This document shows, in pieces, positions 1 through 12,090 of a stretch of 64,000 nucleotides of DNA (position 1 is the stretch's first letter; every line of letters begins with the position of its first letter). A model generated the notes under the pieces. The model had not been told where the DNA came from, did no database searches, and saw only the letters and a program-made list of their open reading frames with translations. This DNA comes from Euphorbia lathyris (Eukaryota; Streptophyta; Magnoliopsida; Malpighiales; Euphorbiaceae), in the NCBI RefSeq assembly GCF_963576675.1, contig NC_088919.1, positions 41,128,501 through 41,192,500 of the forward strand. Direction: 5' to 3'. The position numbers and the translations under genes were made by a program.

Positions 1-600
1 AAATTAAGATCAGACACATTTAAAAACAGGTATTACGGGCTTAAGTATGATTTTTCACAGCTTTGGATGGAACACTTCGAACTCTTCTCATCCAAACAGT
101 CGGGGCGCTTCTCACCCAAACGTTCGGGACGCTTCAAACTCATCTCATCAAAATGGTCGAAGTGACTCGAATGATGCTTGCCAAAGCAGTCGGAAGCCCC
201 ACTCCCTACCTGGGAGAACCCGATCCAACAAGTCATTAATTACTCGCCGATCTAGGAAAAAGGGATTTCTTGACAAGACAATTAGGCTGTGGGTCCAACT
301 ATCAAGGTTAAAAACCAAGCAAGGTCCAATCCGTAAGATCAAGTCAGACCTTTCTTTGGGACCCGACTGGTAGGGTAATTTAAGCCCAAAAACATTACTT
401 ACGAACTTTAGGAAGAAGGATCAAAGTCTATATAAAGGACACATGTAACTGATGAAAATGATTTTTCTCTTTTTACATTATCTCTCTAAGTATTCTGACT
501 TGATCGTCGGAGCATACATATAAACTATTTCAGACAAAGGACATCTGACTCTAATGAACTCATAATTGTTCGGTATATATATATATAGCATTTTTCCCTT
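1..600 (+). repeat. Possible LTR fragment at the window edge
   Basis: No gene is supported here. The stretch has a TATA-like box (TATAAAG near 430), then a pyrimidine-rich leader and a CGTCGGAG word near 510, which is common in R/U5 regions of plant Ty3/gypsy LTRs. The open frame at 47-373 is low-complexity Ser/Arg/Asn-rich and has no recognisable domain. No partner LTR or target duplication can be seen because the left side is outside the window. Confidence 0.3.
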
Positions 601-1147
601 ATAAAGCCATTTATATAGTAAACTGATGATGTTATCTGTTCATTTATATATCACTTCAAAACAAATTTTATTAGGTTGATAATTTGTCACGTAATTGGAT
701 TTCATAACTAAATTTGTTAAATCTATTGATAAGAACCATAAAGCATGGTCAAGCAAGAATGTATACTTGGATAGAACATATAATTCCATTATTCTTATGT
801 ACACATATAAAATAATCCGGACCGGGTAAATTGAAAAAGATTTAATAGATCCATTACAGTCTGAATGGCCCAATTCATCAAAGCCCTCATTCCTTTAGTA
901 AATATTCCAAAGCTCTAAAGGGCAAGAAGGTCTTTTAACGATACCAATATATACATATATAAGAAGATATAAATTTTGGCTCCGAAAATTTCTACAATAA
1001 ACTGGAACCAGTACTGATCCTCTCCATTCAGATAATGTCATGTGAGTTACATTGCTGATGTGACATCATTTGAGTGGAGGAACCAGTACTGATTCCGATC
1101 CACAATAGAATTTCTCAACTCATTACATTATTTATTATTTCACTCTA

Positions 1148-1275
1148 TACTTTCTCTCTCTCTCTCTTTATCTCACTGTGTACACATAAATGTTACCTTA
1201 AGCACAGAAGATACTTTCTCTCTCTCTTTATCTCACTGTGTACACATAAATGTTACCTTAAGCACAGAAGATACA
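1148..1275. repeat. Direct tandem duplication of about 60-64 bp
   Basis: A unit running from ATACTTTCTCTCTCTC to AAGCACAGAAG occurs twice in direct succession. The first copy is about 64 bp and the second about 60 bp; they differ by two CT dinucleotides in the pyrimidine run. The array lies just past the stop codon of the downstream dioxygenase, so it could fall in its 3' UTR. The rest of 601-1312 is AT-rich with no gene. Confidence 0.85.
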
Positions 1276-1312
1276 AACAACGTTATGAAATATGGATGGA
1301 TAATTTCATTTG

Positions 1313-4300
1313 TCAGCTAAGTTCGGATATTTTGAAGTGAGAAATCTGGATATTGTCAACATCAAGCTTCTTGAAATTACTAAGTTTTCTTGTGGCCAGA
1401 AAGTTTCCCCAATTATAAGGCTTATACTTGGCAGGGTTATGTTCATCTGTCATTTCCTCCAAGGGCTGCACCATTGTGTAGTGTGATGGGTTGAAGAAAA
1501 ATGGAACTGAAAATCTTTCCTTCTCACCATTCACCTTCACTCTGTGTTCCACACTTTCATATCTCTCATTGCTCCATACCTACATTCACAAAAATAATTA
1601 CCTGATTTCATGTTCATTGTTCAAACAATCTCAGTTTTTACTTTAACAATCTTATATTTTATGATATTGTGCAAAACCAATCGTACATGTAGCAGAATCA
1701 TAGCCCTCATATTAGAGGCCACATATAACGAATAAAGGCCTTCGGATCAGTGACAGACTTCCACGGAATGTTTCACCTATGAGGGAAATCCGTGCAGTTA
1801 GATCAAGGAGTCCACATCACGAAAGGGCTTCTCCTAGGATTAGAAGTCTAACAGGAAGAGGAGGAATCCTAACACCTAAAGAATTTCTAGTAGACAAAGG
1901 AGTCGGCCTAACCTTATATATGTATAGACAGTGATAGCCACTTCCTGCATTACATTAACTATTATCTCACAACTAGTTCATTCTCTTCAACTCTACACAT
2001 CGGAGCGGATTTGACAGATTCCGGCCCCTCTCTAACTATTATTCTGTTTTAGAGGTTGATAAAGAGAAGACTTGGTGAGACGTTCGGACAATCAATCAAG
2101 GTTCAGACACATGATTATCATTTCACAAAAGTTCAATATTGATTTGCTATTAAACAGTGCCGATGAAAAAGAGTAACAGTACGTTACATCGAATACCCTA
2201 ACCACTGTCATCTTTAGATGTGGCATTAACTATACGCTGCCAAGGTCAGGATGCGTGATAGATAATAATAAAAGCTATTCTGATATGAAATCTTACCTGA
2301 ATAATGTCACCAACATTGATAATATAAGAATTAGGAATTGGGTTAACTAAAACCCAAACACCATCAGATTTACGTTTAACTTGGAGTCCACCCACATCGT
2401 CTTGGGCAAGAATAGTTAAGGCTCCAGCATCTTTATGTCTACCAACGCCAAGAGCCAGCTGAGGAACAGGGCATGCTGGATAGTGATTCAGCCTTATAAA
2501 TGAAGTTTGATCTTTAAAAAACCCATGAAACCTCTCTGCCTTCACTCCTAAACTCTTTGCTATCACCTCCATCAATAAGTAGCCCAATCTCTCCATTTCC
2601 TTACCATATTCTTCACAATCTTCCCTGTCATTTATCACACTTTCTAATTAGATTGTAATTCACACCAAAACCTCGTATAGATTATTGGTAAATTACTTGG
2701 TGTACACCATTTTGTACTTTTCCACGTTACAAGTAAAAGTGTACAACATGATTTTACAAGTGTACAACATCTCCCACGAGAGTGTACAACCAGTAATTAC
2801 GACCGGTCAACGTGAAGATAATGTCATGTCAGCAATTTGACCTTTCTAAAAGTCAAAATTGTTGATTGTTGATGTGTCATAGAGAGGTCAAATTGATGAC
2901 GTGATGCATTGACTTTGCTTTAACTGATCATAATTACCGGCTGTACATTTTAGTAGGAAGTCATTAGGGATGTAAACAGAGCGAGATGGGGAATGCATTT
3001 TCCATCCACATCCCCCTCCCTCCGAGTTAGAGGGGAATAGATTTATCCCCATCCCCGTTTCATGGGGAATCTCCGTCCCCACGGGGATCCCCATTCCCCA
3101 TTACGGATATTCCAAAACCTATTTCTCCATTCTCCGTTTCCCCGCAAGAAATAATCACAGTTTATGTTTAAAAAAATTAATAAAGTCTGCAACTTTTAGC
3201 CTTTGGTTGGGAGTTTGGAGATTAATGGAGGTGAGAGTTAAATGTGGTAATGGAAAGGGAAGGGAAGTGATGGAATGGAAAGTTAAAAATTAACCTTGTT
3301 TGGGAGTTTATAGGATGTAAATGAGGTTAAATGTTTAACCTTGTTTGGGAGTTTAAATTTGGAGGGGAAGGAATGTTAAATTTACTCACCAGAGACAAAA
3401 AAAAAAATTTAAAAAAGTTTACGTTACTCATACCCTCAATTTGGAGGTTAGAGTTTGGAGGTTAGATAAAAAAGTAAAGATTTAACCCCATTAACCTTCA
3501 TTTACTCCAAAAAAATAACTCCCAAACAAGGTTAACTTAATACTTAACCTTCCATTACTCCCATTAACCTCCTTCCAAACAAAGGCTCAAGAAACAGTAG
3601 CTAATGATATCAAGTATCAAGAATCATTTTTAAATTTTCCAAACTACAAAAAAAAATTAAAAATTAAAAACAATCAATTTAAATCATCCAAAAAAATCAA
3701 TTGTCATTGAGAATAGTCTGTATTCCCAATAGGGATTAACGGAGATACCCACGGGACGGAGTATCTTTTCTCATTCCCACCCTCGGAGACAACACTATCT
3801 CTATCCCCGTTCCATAGAGATCCTTATTGCAGATTCTCCGTCCCTATCAGAACAGGTTACCAATAGAGATGAGGAATCGTCGCCTCTATTTGAGTCACTA
3901 AAAGGTTGTATAGTTTTAAGTAAAAAAAATGAAAGTTGTACCCTGAAATAAGATAATGGTTGTACACATCTAAAATTTACGGGTAGATTATACACAAAAT
4001 ACCTTAATTGAGGAGGGTAAGGAGGCCATTGATTATACACTTGATGTGAAGAAGGGAAAAGAGTTGGAATCTCCATAGTAAAATCAAAAACTTCTTTCCA
4101 ATCTCTAACATTCTTAGTATGCTCAGTGTCATAATAACCCATTACTTCCTTCTCACTTCTCCTAACTTTGTTTTTGTCCTCCAATTTCTGCCCAAAAAAC
4201 TCCCTTGATGCTTTGAATATTTGGTCTCTTTTTTCCAAGGGAACACCATGGTTGATGACCTGGAAGAAACCCCAATCCCTGCAAGCATCTCCAACTTTCT

Positions 4301-4418
4301 TCACAATATCGTTGCTTAAATCAGAGAGATCAATCAAGGGTATTCCTTGGGCTTCTGTGCTTTCCAGTTTTGGCCTGTGCTCTTCTGCTTGTATGAAGGC
4401 TGGATCTACCTCCCCCAT
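1313..4418 (-). CDS. 2-oxoglutarate/Fe(II)-dependent dioxygenase (DOXC class), copy 1
   Basis: Three exons on the minus strand: 4418-4003, 2624-2297 and 1579-1313, giving 336 residues. All four splice sites are GT-AG and codons stay in phase (AG|G, then CAG|GTA). The N-terminus MGEVDPAFIQ and the overall pattern resemble Arabidopsis At3g19000/At3g19010. The N-terminal DIOX_N region covers roughly residues 25-125. The double-stranded beta-helix carries the iron triad H202, D204 and H260 and the 2-oxoglutarate motif R270-F-S272, so the enzyme should be active. Such soluble enzymes hydroxylate or demethylate small metabolites using 2-oxoglutarate and O2; the substrate cannot be told. Introns 1 (1378 bp) and 2 (717 bp) hold repeats. 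An ORF that runs past the exon 1 donor is intron read-through. Confidence 0.9.
1725..2135. repeat. LTR-like repeat in intron 2 of dioxygenase copy 1
   Basis: This intron segment has a TATA-like run (CCTTATATATGTATAG near 1912), a pyrimidine-rich leader and an ATCGGAGCGG word, an arrangement seen in plant LTRs or TRIM elements. I could not define terminal TG...CA ends or a target duplication, so the class is uncertain. Confidence 0.3.
2965..3851. repeat. Dispersed repeat in intron 1 of dioxygenase copy 1
   Basis: The left part (GGGATGTAAACAGAGCGAG, then C-rich ATCCCC/TCCCCG words) and right part (CCCGTTCCATAGAGATCC) form an imperfect inverted pair. A related copy lies at 38763-39050. Both copies share the stretch AAGAAACAGTA, AATATCAAGTAT, AATCATTTTTAAATTTT. 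The copy here is interrupted by a MITE (3199-3586). Confidence 0.6.
3199..3586. mobile_element. MITE nested in the intron repeat
   Basis: Terminal inverted repeats begin GCCTTTGGTTGGGAGTTTGG on the left and, read as reverse complement, GCCTTTGTTTGGAAGGAGG on the right. Both arms contain AATGG/AGGTTAA words. The related repeat at 38763-39050 lacks this segment, acting as an empty site. The flanks (CAACTTTT and CAAGAAAC) do not give a clean target duplication. The termini resemble hAT-type MITEs but the superfamily is not settled. Confidence 0.65.
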
Positions 4419-4644
4419 GGTGATGTTGCTGATTTTGTGGTTTTAATTATGGGTTTTCTTTTCATATGAAAATGTTGGTGTTTTAATGTAGTGTAACTGA
4501 ATGAACCTAGTCAAGATGTTGATTCATATTAGGACTTATTATGACTAAGTTTAAAAGACATTATCATTTTGATCGACATGTCACATGTATGATGATGACA
4601 TTTGTGCGTACATGACAAAGGTTGTCGTTATATGCATATTTTTA

Positions 4645-6406
4645 GGGAAAATTACAAAACTAGGTCAAATTGGAGATCCATTTACATATTTAACCCATTT
4701 ACTCAACCTACTACATATCTAGACTGATTTTGTGTGACTTTCCCATAATACCCCTAACCTTCCCACTTCCCACCACTCGCAAACGGCCGCTCCCCTATCT
4801 CCTTGGTTACGCGAAAACATGGCTCATGCATTAATGATTTCAAGACTTTTGATCTTCCTTCTTCCTTTAAATTGCACGAAATCTGCACCATTTCGTCAAA
4901 ATCACAATGAATTTCTCTTTTTCCCCTCTTCATCTCTTGATTCTGCAACTTCCTAAACCTAGAAAACGAATCCATGGTTTTTCATCTTCATGTTCGTTGC
5001 TTGGTTTCTTTCTTCTTGTTACCATAAAAAAAAAATGGTTTTTCTACAATATTTGCTTCGTTCTTTCCATGTTATCATATTGTTATTGTCGCTTTTGGGG
5101 GTGAAAGGGGCGAAAAATGTAAGTATCTATTGTTTTTTCTGCATTTTTTCATGAATTCACTTTGCAGACGATGGTTTCGCGAAGCCTTGCGAAGAGAAAG
5201 AGCCTGAAAGTGACGATCTACTTCGTTAATCGATGATTTCGCGAAGATATGCGAAGAGAAAGAGTCTGAAACGTATGGATCTACCTCGCGAATCGATGCT
5301 TTCGCGAAGTCTGCGAATAGATCCTCACGTTTCAGACCTCGCAGACTTCGCGAAAGCATCGATATGCGACGTAGATAGTCACGTTTTAGACCTCGCAGAC
5401 TTCGCGAAACAATCGATTAGCGAAGTAAAATCACCTCTTTCCCTGCACATTTACATTCGCATGCTTCGCTAATCTTCATTTCGCGAAGCCAAAATCGTCT
5501 TTTTCCCTGCCTAACACGATTAATTTTTTCTGAATGTGGTTGAATACGTAACATCCTTTTCTGGAAGGCGACGTACTGGGCTGCAGGGGAGATGATTTTC
5601 CTTCCTGTATAAGGATTAACTTCCCTCAAGATTGACACATTCACTCCTAAAATGGTTGGTTAGGAGAGATTGTGTCAATCTTGGGGTGCACCATGGGATA
5701 CGTCCATCCCATGGTGCCAATCTTCAAAGTGAACCTAACTAATCCGGTACCAATTTTAAATCGGATGAGTAATCTTGGTGTGCACCGTGGGACACGTCCA
5801 TCCCAAAAGGTCTGGAAGTCCAGACCTTCTGGGATGAGAAATGGAAGTCCAGACCTTTTGGAATGGATGTGTCTCATGGTGCACACCAAGATTACTCATC
5901 CGCTTCAAAATTGGTAACGGATTAGTTAGGTTTACTTTGAAGTGATTTGTTAGGAGTTTATTGTGGCAATCTTGTTGTAAATTTTGATAATGTTATGGTT
6001 TGAATGTTGTTATTGTGGCAATCTTGTTGTAAATTTTGATAATGTTATGATTTTAATGTTAGAATCTGTTGTTGTTTGCCATTTTTTGTTATATACCACT
6101 TCGCGAATTAGCTTCAAAACATATCCAGCCTTCGCATATGCGAACTAAATTCATCAAGCAAAACAAACTTCAGCTTCGCAGGCTTCGCATATGCGAACTA
6201 AATTCATTAAGTAAATCCAAACATTAGCTTCGCAGGCTTCGCATATGGTCGAATCTGCGAAGTCAGACGGGAGGGAGACAGACGCGCGTAAATATTGAGG
6301 GTATTATGGGAAAGTCACATAAAATCAGTCTAAATATGTAGTAGGATGAGTAAATGGATTAAATATGTAAATGGCCTCCAATTTGACCCAGTTTTGTAAT
6401 TTTCCC
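4645..6406. mobile_element. Long-TIR element with TTCGCGAA palindromes, copy A
   Basis: The ends are inverted repeats of about 115 bp: GGGAAAATTACAAAACTAGG on the left and its near reverse complement ending TTTTGTAATTTTCCC on the right. Both arms continue into ACATATTTAA and CCCATAATACCC. The interior is AT-rich but contains seven TTCGCGAA octamers, an imperfect palindrome around 5660-5945 and a direct duplication (ATTGTGGCAATCTTGTTG at about 5959 and 6012). A second copy lies at 57391-58850. Flanking 9-mers ATATTTTTA and TACTTTTTA agree at six of nine positions, consistent with a decayed Mutator-type duplication. No transposase is present. Confidence 0.7.
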
Positions 6407-7940
6407 TACTTTTTAATCCTCCATCTTATGCGGAACGGACATGGAGGTAGATGTGAAAAAAGTATACACGATCCGATTATACGATATGAAATCGATATAT
6501 AATTTTAGTGTTTGGGTTTATTTTAATAGATAATATGTCATTTTTGGGTTGATTTTTGGGTTGGGTTAAGGTTGATATGCTAATCCGAAAACGACACGAA
6601 ATGACACAAATATTTAAAATTATTGTTATATTTTCTCATGATTTTATGTCACTTTATTAATAAAGATAATAAAATTATAATTATTATTTGCAAATATGAT
6701 TTGAAGCTCTTAAACTGTTATAAACACATTACATGACTCTCTAACATTATTTTAGCGAATTTTTCGATGGTTGGTGTTAACATACTAATCTAAAAATGAC
6801 GTAAAGTATTTAAAAATAATATCGTATTTTCTTATATTTTAAAAATTATTATTAATATATATGCATAACAAAAATTACATTTAACATGTCAACACGAAAT
6901 GGGCATTAACCTGAACAGTTTAACACGATTGTGATACGAAAGTTTTTGGATTAGCTTTGAGCTTATGCTTTTTAACATAAATCCGAAAATAATACGACAC
7001 GAATACGACCTGAACACGATAATTGTCAGGTCTATTTAGAGGGGCCAGAACCACCCCTATCAAGGATGATTTCGGCCCCCTACTGCTCGTCTCTACTAGG
7101 AATGGTTTTAGTCCATGATTAATTAGTTTATTGAGTTTGTATTTAATTACAAAATCTATTTCAATTAATATATTATATGGATACATTTTTTTTTAAGTTT
7201 GTTTGAAACATCTAACTTAATTTTAGGAAATTTTATAGTGGTAGGATGAATTAGTTTTGAAGCACATATATAATAACATGTATGTATGCAAGAGAAAATT
7301 ATACGCATGGATGATGTAAAATTGACACTCCAACAAACCAATATTGTATTGGCCACGGTTTGTCGCTATCTGCTCCTCTATTTATCCTTAAAGAAAGTGA
7401 TGATAATTGGATTTTGATTGAGAACAAATTGGTGAAACTTACACATAATGCATTATGAGGTTAAAGATGAATGAACCTGCTCTGTATTTTGGTTCATGTT
7501 AAGACCTCAACTCAATCGCTATTTCAAGACTCACAATAAAGTTATTTATAGAATTTGTTATAAATATTATTAATTTTTATTTGATAATTCCTTTTTATTT
7601 TTAACCTTTTAATATAAAGTATATGAAATTAAATACATATGGGCCAATGATGGTTGGTCCGAGTAGTAAGACATTGAACTTCTACTTGACAGATTTGAGG
7701 TTCGACTGTAAATTCCACTGTATGGAGCTAAAAACGCATTTTCATCACTATTATAATTTAAATTTATTTTATTTTAATTTTAATCGTCACTATTTTCATC
7801 AACTTTCATAATGTGTACATTATTATAATTACCAACACCAACAGAGAGAAATCAACAAGCAGAAGTTTTTGTTGTTAAATAAAAACAGGCATTAGAAGGT
7901 GGAAAAGCACATTATGAACATAGTTGTAGTGGAAACAGAG
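6407..7940. other. Intergenic, AT-rich, old repeat relics
   Basis: No gene is supported. Around 6440-7040 there are recurring words such as ACGACACGAA, CTAATCCGAAAACGAC and AACACGATTGTGATACG, of the kind found in a common plant non-coding repeat. The remainder to 7940 is AT-rich. Part of it is probably the 3' flank of dioxygenase copy 2. Confidence 0.5.
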
Positions 7941-10737
7941 TTAATCTGATTCCTTAAAATGATCGATTTGAACATTTTCCACTTGTTGTTTCTTATAATC
8001 GCTGCGATTTCTGGATGCGAAAAATTTGCCCCAATTGAATTCCTTGTATTTTGGAGGGTTTTCCTCACTCAAAAGCTCTTCCAGTGGCTTTATTTGCACA
8101 TAATGCGATGGAAAAAAGAAAAATGGCATTGAAAATCTTTCCTTCTCTGAATTCACCACCACCCTGTGCTCTGCACTCCAGTATAGGTCATTGCTCCATA
8201 CCTATATATTCCATCATTAGATTATGACAATTTAGAAAAATGAAGACTTACTACTAGGACTACTGTAAATGAGCTGAGTCGCTGCATTCTGTTGACCGTA
8301 TTCGGCTCAATTTATAAACCAGCTGAGTTTAAGTACAGAAAAACTCGGCTCGGAAGCTCGCAAACAGACAAGTTCAATTATAATATTTATGAACACGCTC
8401 GTTAGTAAGCTTGGTAAGATTTTCTTTTTTGAGATAGTATTTCTAAATAGGGAAAATCTAAACAACGTAATTTTGTATAAATTTTAATTTGGTAGGTTTC
8501 AATACTATATATTTTAGTGTTAAAAAAATTTCAAATTAACATAATTAATGAGTTGTTCGCGACTGAAGTTTATGAACAAAATTAACAAGCTGCTCGAAAG
8601 CAACTCATGAATAGGATATTGAGTTCAAGCTTGTTAATTTTCTGATGAGCCGAGTTTGAACAGACCAAAGTTCGGCTCGGCTCGATTCCCTGCTTACTAC
8701 ATTTCTAACGTATTTGTAAAGAAAAATCAATTGTTTTTCTATACTTTGAAACCGTCATATTTAGTAGGTAAGGAACTAAAGGAGATTTTGGAAAGATAGT
8801 CAATAAATCACTTCAAGCAAGTTTAATAAGAAATAAGCAAGACTTTCTCGTTTGACTATTACAAAGTATAGAGATGTATTAAGCTAGTCAAACCAGGTAA
8901 TCTATAAAATGTGGAGAAATACCTGCATACAGTTACCAATATTGATGATGAAAGCATCCGGGATAGGTTTAACCGGAATCCATTGACCATCGGACCTCCG
9001 GGCGATTTCGAGTCCACCAACATTATCTTGAGCAAGAACAGTCAAAGCACCACCATCTTTGTGTCTGCCTACACCAAGAGCTAGGTGAGGAGCTGGACAT
9101 GGAGGATAGTAATTAAGTCTGGAAAAGCTTATTTGATCCTTGAAACTCCCTTCTAATCTTTCACCTTCTAATCCTAGGCTCATACATATCAATTCCAACA
9201 GCTTGAATGCCAACTTTTCCACTTGCTTTGTATATTCTTCGCATACTTCCCTGTTCAAGAAGCACAGGTATACATCTAAACTCTATCATGCGCTGCAATC
9301 AACACTATATAAAAAAAAAATGATGGTAGACATTGTAGATCTGTTTATGGAGCGGGTCGGTTCGGATCATGCCCGGTGGATTTGTTTAAAAATGTTCAGT
9401 CCAAATTCGGTGCAGCTTGTTACAAATTTAGTCGGACTCGAATTGAACTCGGTTAAAAATAAAATCTCAAACTCAGTCCATATAAACTCATTTAAAAAAG
9501 AATATATAGATTTTTAATAGTAAAAAATTAATATTTAATATATAAATTAATATTAATATGTCGGGTCAGGTTATTTTTTAAAATCTCAAACCACCCGAAG
9601 ATACTTTAGCAAAGTTGGACTTAAGATCAATTTTCTTTATCTAAGCCTAATCTAAAGGAAACAAAGCTGGGCGGCAAGTATATGGACTCATGAACAAGTC
9701 TAATAAATAGTAGAAATGTTCATGAGTCGGACTAGCTTGGGTCCACTGTGCTTTTGCTATAAAATGTTTAGCTAACCCAATCCGCTATTACTTTAAACAA
9801 GTTCGGACTTTAAAATCAAATCTCAAATTGAGCTCAAATAAACCAACCTACCAAATATATATAATTTTTAATTTTAAAATAAATATATAAATTTAATAAT
9901 TACTATTATTCCGAACTGGATGAGTTCGTGTTATTTTATAAATCCCTAGCCTTTTCTAAAAAATAGTCAGACTTTAACGCTTCTTTCTGAGCCTAAGTCA
10001 TTTTTCCATGTCCAAATTCGGCCCATTGAATGCGGGACTGGACAAGCTGAACGTTACTTAGATCCGTAAACAAGTTTAATAGTGTGTTGCTACCCCATAC
10101 CCCTCCTTCAACTCTAGCTTTAATTTATGCTATTTGGACTTAAATTTGCTTCATAAATTACTTCAAATTAAAAAATTAAAGTATTTCAAAAAAAAAATTA
10201 AAAAATTAAAGTATAAAATTCATTTTTTACATTAATTTATATCTACAAATCTTAAAAAACTTTAAAACCTTATTCGGAAAGAAAAAGAAAATACCTGAAT
10301 TGCGAAGGAAATTGAGGCCATTGATTAGTCAAAGTCCGGAGCTGATGATCATCAGGATCATCCGTTGCAGGAATCAGAGTCGGATCCAAAGCTAAATAAT
10401 CGAAAACCTCTTTCCAATCCCTAACATTTTTAGTGTGCTCACTATCATAAAAACCCATAGGATCAACTTCGCTTCTCTGAACTTTCCGTTTCTGATCCAG
10501 AGGTTGATCGAAGAACTGTTTGGCTACTCTCTCCATGTTTTGTCGAAGCTCAGTTGAAACTCCATGATTAATCACTTGGAAAAACCCATACTTCTGGCAT
10601 GCTTTTCTGATCATGAAAACTACTTGTGCGGTTTCCGACGAGAGATCGATCACCGGGATTTCTTCTTTGATATCCATGGATTTGAGTTCAGGCCTCTGAT
10701 CCGGTACTTGAATAAAAGATGGATCGACCTCTCCCAT
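7941..10737 (-). CDS. 2-oxoglutarate/Fe(II)-dependent dioxygenase (DOXC class), copy 2
   Basis: Three exons on the minus strand: 10737-10295, 9250-8923 and 8201-7941, giving 343 residues. The middle exon is 328 bp, the same as in copy 1, and both introns have the same phases, so the two genes arose by tandem duplication. The start is placed at MGEVDPSFIQ, matching copy 1; an upstream in-frame ATG at 10764 would add nine residues. The catalytic set is complete: H211, D213, H269 and R279-F-S281. The motif NVRDWKEVFD in the N-terminal half is shared with copy 1. This copy looks closer to Arabidopsis At3g19000 than copy 1 does. It should be a soluble oxidase of a small metabolite; the substrate is unknown. 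Confidence 0.92.
8240..8750. repeat. Repeat relic in intron 2 of dioxygenase copy 2
   Basis: The segment carries GGCTCGG-type words at both ends (CTCGGCTCGGAAGCTCG on the left, GTTCGGCTCGGCTCG on the right) around an AT-rich core. This looks like a decayed dispersed repeat. Ends and class are not defined. Confidence 0.4.
9335..10085. repeat. Repeat relic in intron 1 of dioxygenase copy 2
   Basis: The segment begins near AGATCTGTTTATGGAGCGGG and ends near TTAGATCCGTAAACAAG, an imperfect inverted pair with GGTCGG/TTCGG words inside. It is non-coding. The open frame at 9140-9517 is antisense to exon 2 plus repeat and is not a gene. Confidence 0.4.
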
Positions 10738-11229
10738 ATTTGAGATTTCCAGTATGCTCACCACAGCAAGTTATTGAAATAATTTAAAATTGAATAGAGT
10801 AAAACATATATCAAATCCCAATTTCACAGGTAGAAAAAATGCAAATTGGGTTTGAAAAAATGAGGCCACGGTTGATTTTTTGGTAGGTAAGTGGACCTTA
10901 CTTCATGGAAGCTTCTTTCTTGTTTCATTCAAATTTACCTCAAATATGAAATACACCATTAAAAAAGTACTAATATGAGAATAAAAGGGATAATAAGTTC
11001 TAAAAAAAAAAAGGAGGATAATAAGTTTTTAATTTGCAGGACAATTAAAAAAAATAGAATAAAATATTATATATTCCAAAAAAAGAAGTGACACTTTAAT
11101 CTAAATATAAAGTCACATCTAAAATCTTATACAAAGATTTAATATTGTAATAGGAATCTTAAACTTAATGGAGAAAATTCAAATTTGTTTCAAAAGTGCA
11201 AATTTATCTTAGTAATATTAATTTGATTT
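10738..11229. other. Intergenic, AT-rich
   Basis: This is the upstream flank of dioxygenase copy 2 up to the retrotransposon insertion. Homopolymer A runs dominate. I see no TATA box at a convincing distance and no other gene. Confidence 0.5.
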
Positions 11230-11234
11230 CTACT

Positions 11235-11753
11235 TGATGACTTGTGGAGAAATTCTGATCAGCTTCCGTCCCTGTGGGGGCGTCGTTGGGTTCAACGGGG
11301 AAAGCTCCGATGCCAAAGTCAGTAAGGATGAGCAAGAGTGCAAACTGAATTGACAAAGGGTAAAGATGAATGTGTACCTTGATAGCCTGAGACATAGGCT
11401 ATATATAGTCATGAAGTTGTAACTTCCGGTAACTAGAAAGTCTCCATTAATGTCCCATTAATGGCGGTTACAAGTTACTCTTAAGTTGGCGGTTAGCTAA
11501 TTGATAGCTCATTAATGGCCTTTATTGTTAGATCGGTCCAGCCGTTCTAATGGCGGATGAAGTGTTTATGGAGATCCGCCTCATATGTTCGCCCGCGAGT
11601 CTCTTTTGGTGAGTCCTTGGAGATTCGCCTTATAGATTCGCCGGATACCTTTGTTTCCATACGCCGTGGTATTCCCGTATTAGGTAACCAACATGTGGCG
11701 TTCTTCAGGCGAATATCCCTTTTGATCCCTGGGATAATATCACTATGTTATCA
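11235..11753 (-). repeat. 3' LTR of the Tat element
   Basis: 519 bp with TGAT...ATCA ends, equal in length to the other LTR. A palindromic TATA-like core CTATATATAG lies near 11399-11408. The target duplication CTACT precedes it at 11230-11234. Confidence 0.95.
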
Positions 11754-11770
11754 GAAGCCCCCCCAAAGTT
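11754..11770 (-). other. Polypurine tract of the Tat element
   Basis: On the minus strand this reads AACTTTGGGGGGGCTTC immediately before the 3' LTR. That is the place and composition expected for the plus-strand primer of an LTR retrotransposon. Confidence 0.7.
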
Positions 11771-12090
11771 CCCTTAAAGTCCTTTAGGGCTTTCGAGCTT
11801 CTTTACGCGCCGTCATGATTACTTGCATTAATGAGCACTCTGTTCGATGCCAATCATGGAGTGACACGTGTAGCAGGCGCACTGTCCGATGAGAGAGAAG
11901 ACGCCTTCTTCATTTTTTCTTTTCTCTTTCTTCCCCATTCGTTCTTCCTCTCCATTTTCCTTTGCGTCTTCTTTGCAAAGTTTTCTTCGGAGTTTTCAGA
12001 ATCCTTGAAGCTGTATTTTCATGTAAGTTCATCTTCCTCATTCTATTTTTTCTGAATATTTAGGAGCTCCTCTTCATCCTCCGAATCAAC

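Noticed and set aside
47..373. 108-codon frame at the window start
   Set aside because: Low-complexity, overlaps frames on the other strand, and sits in an LTR-like region.
1074..1340. 88-codon frame with a repeated peptide
   Set aside because: The peptide repeat is the direct DNA duplication at 1148-1275; no domain.
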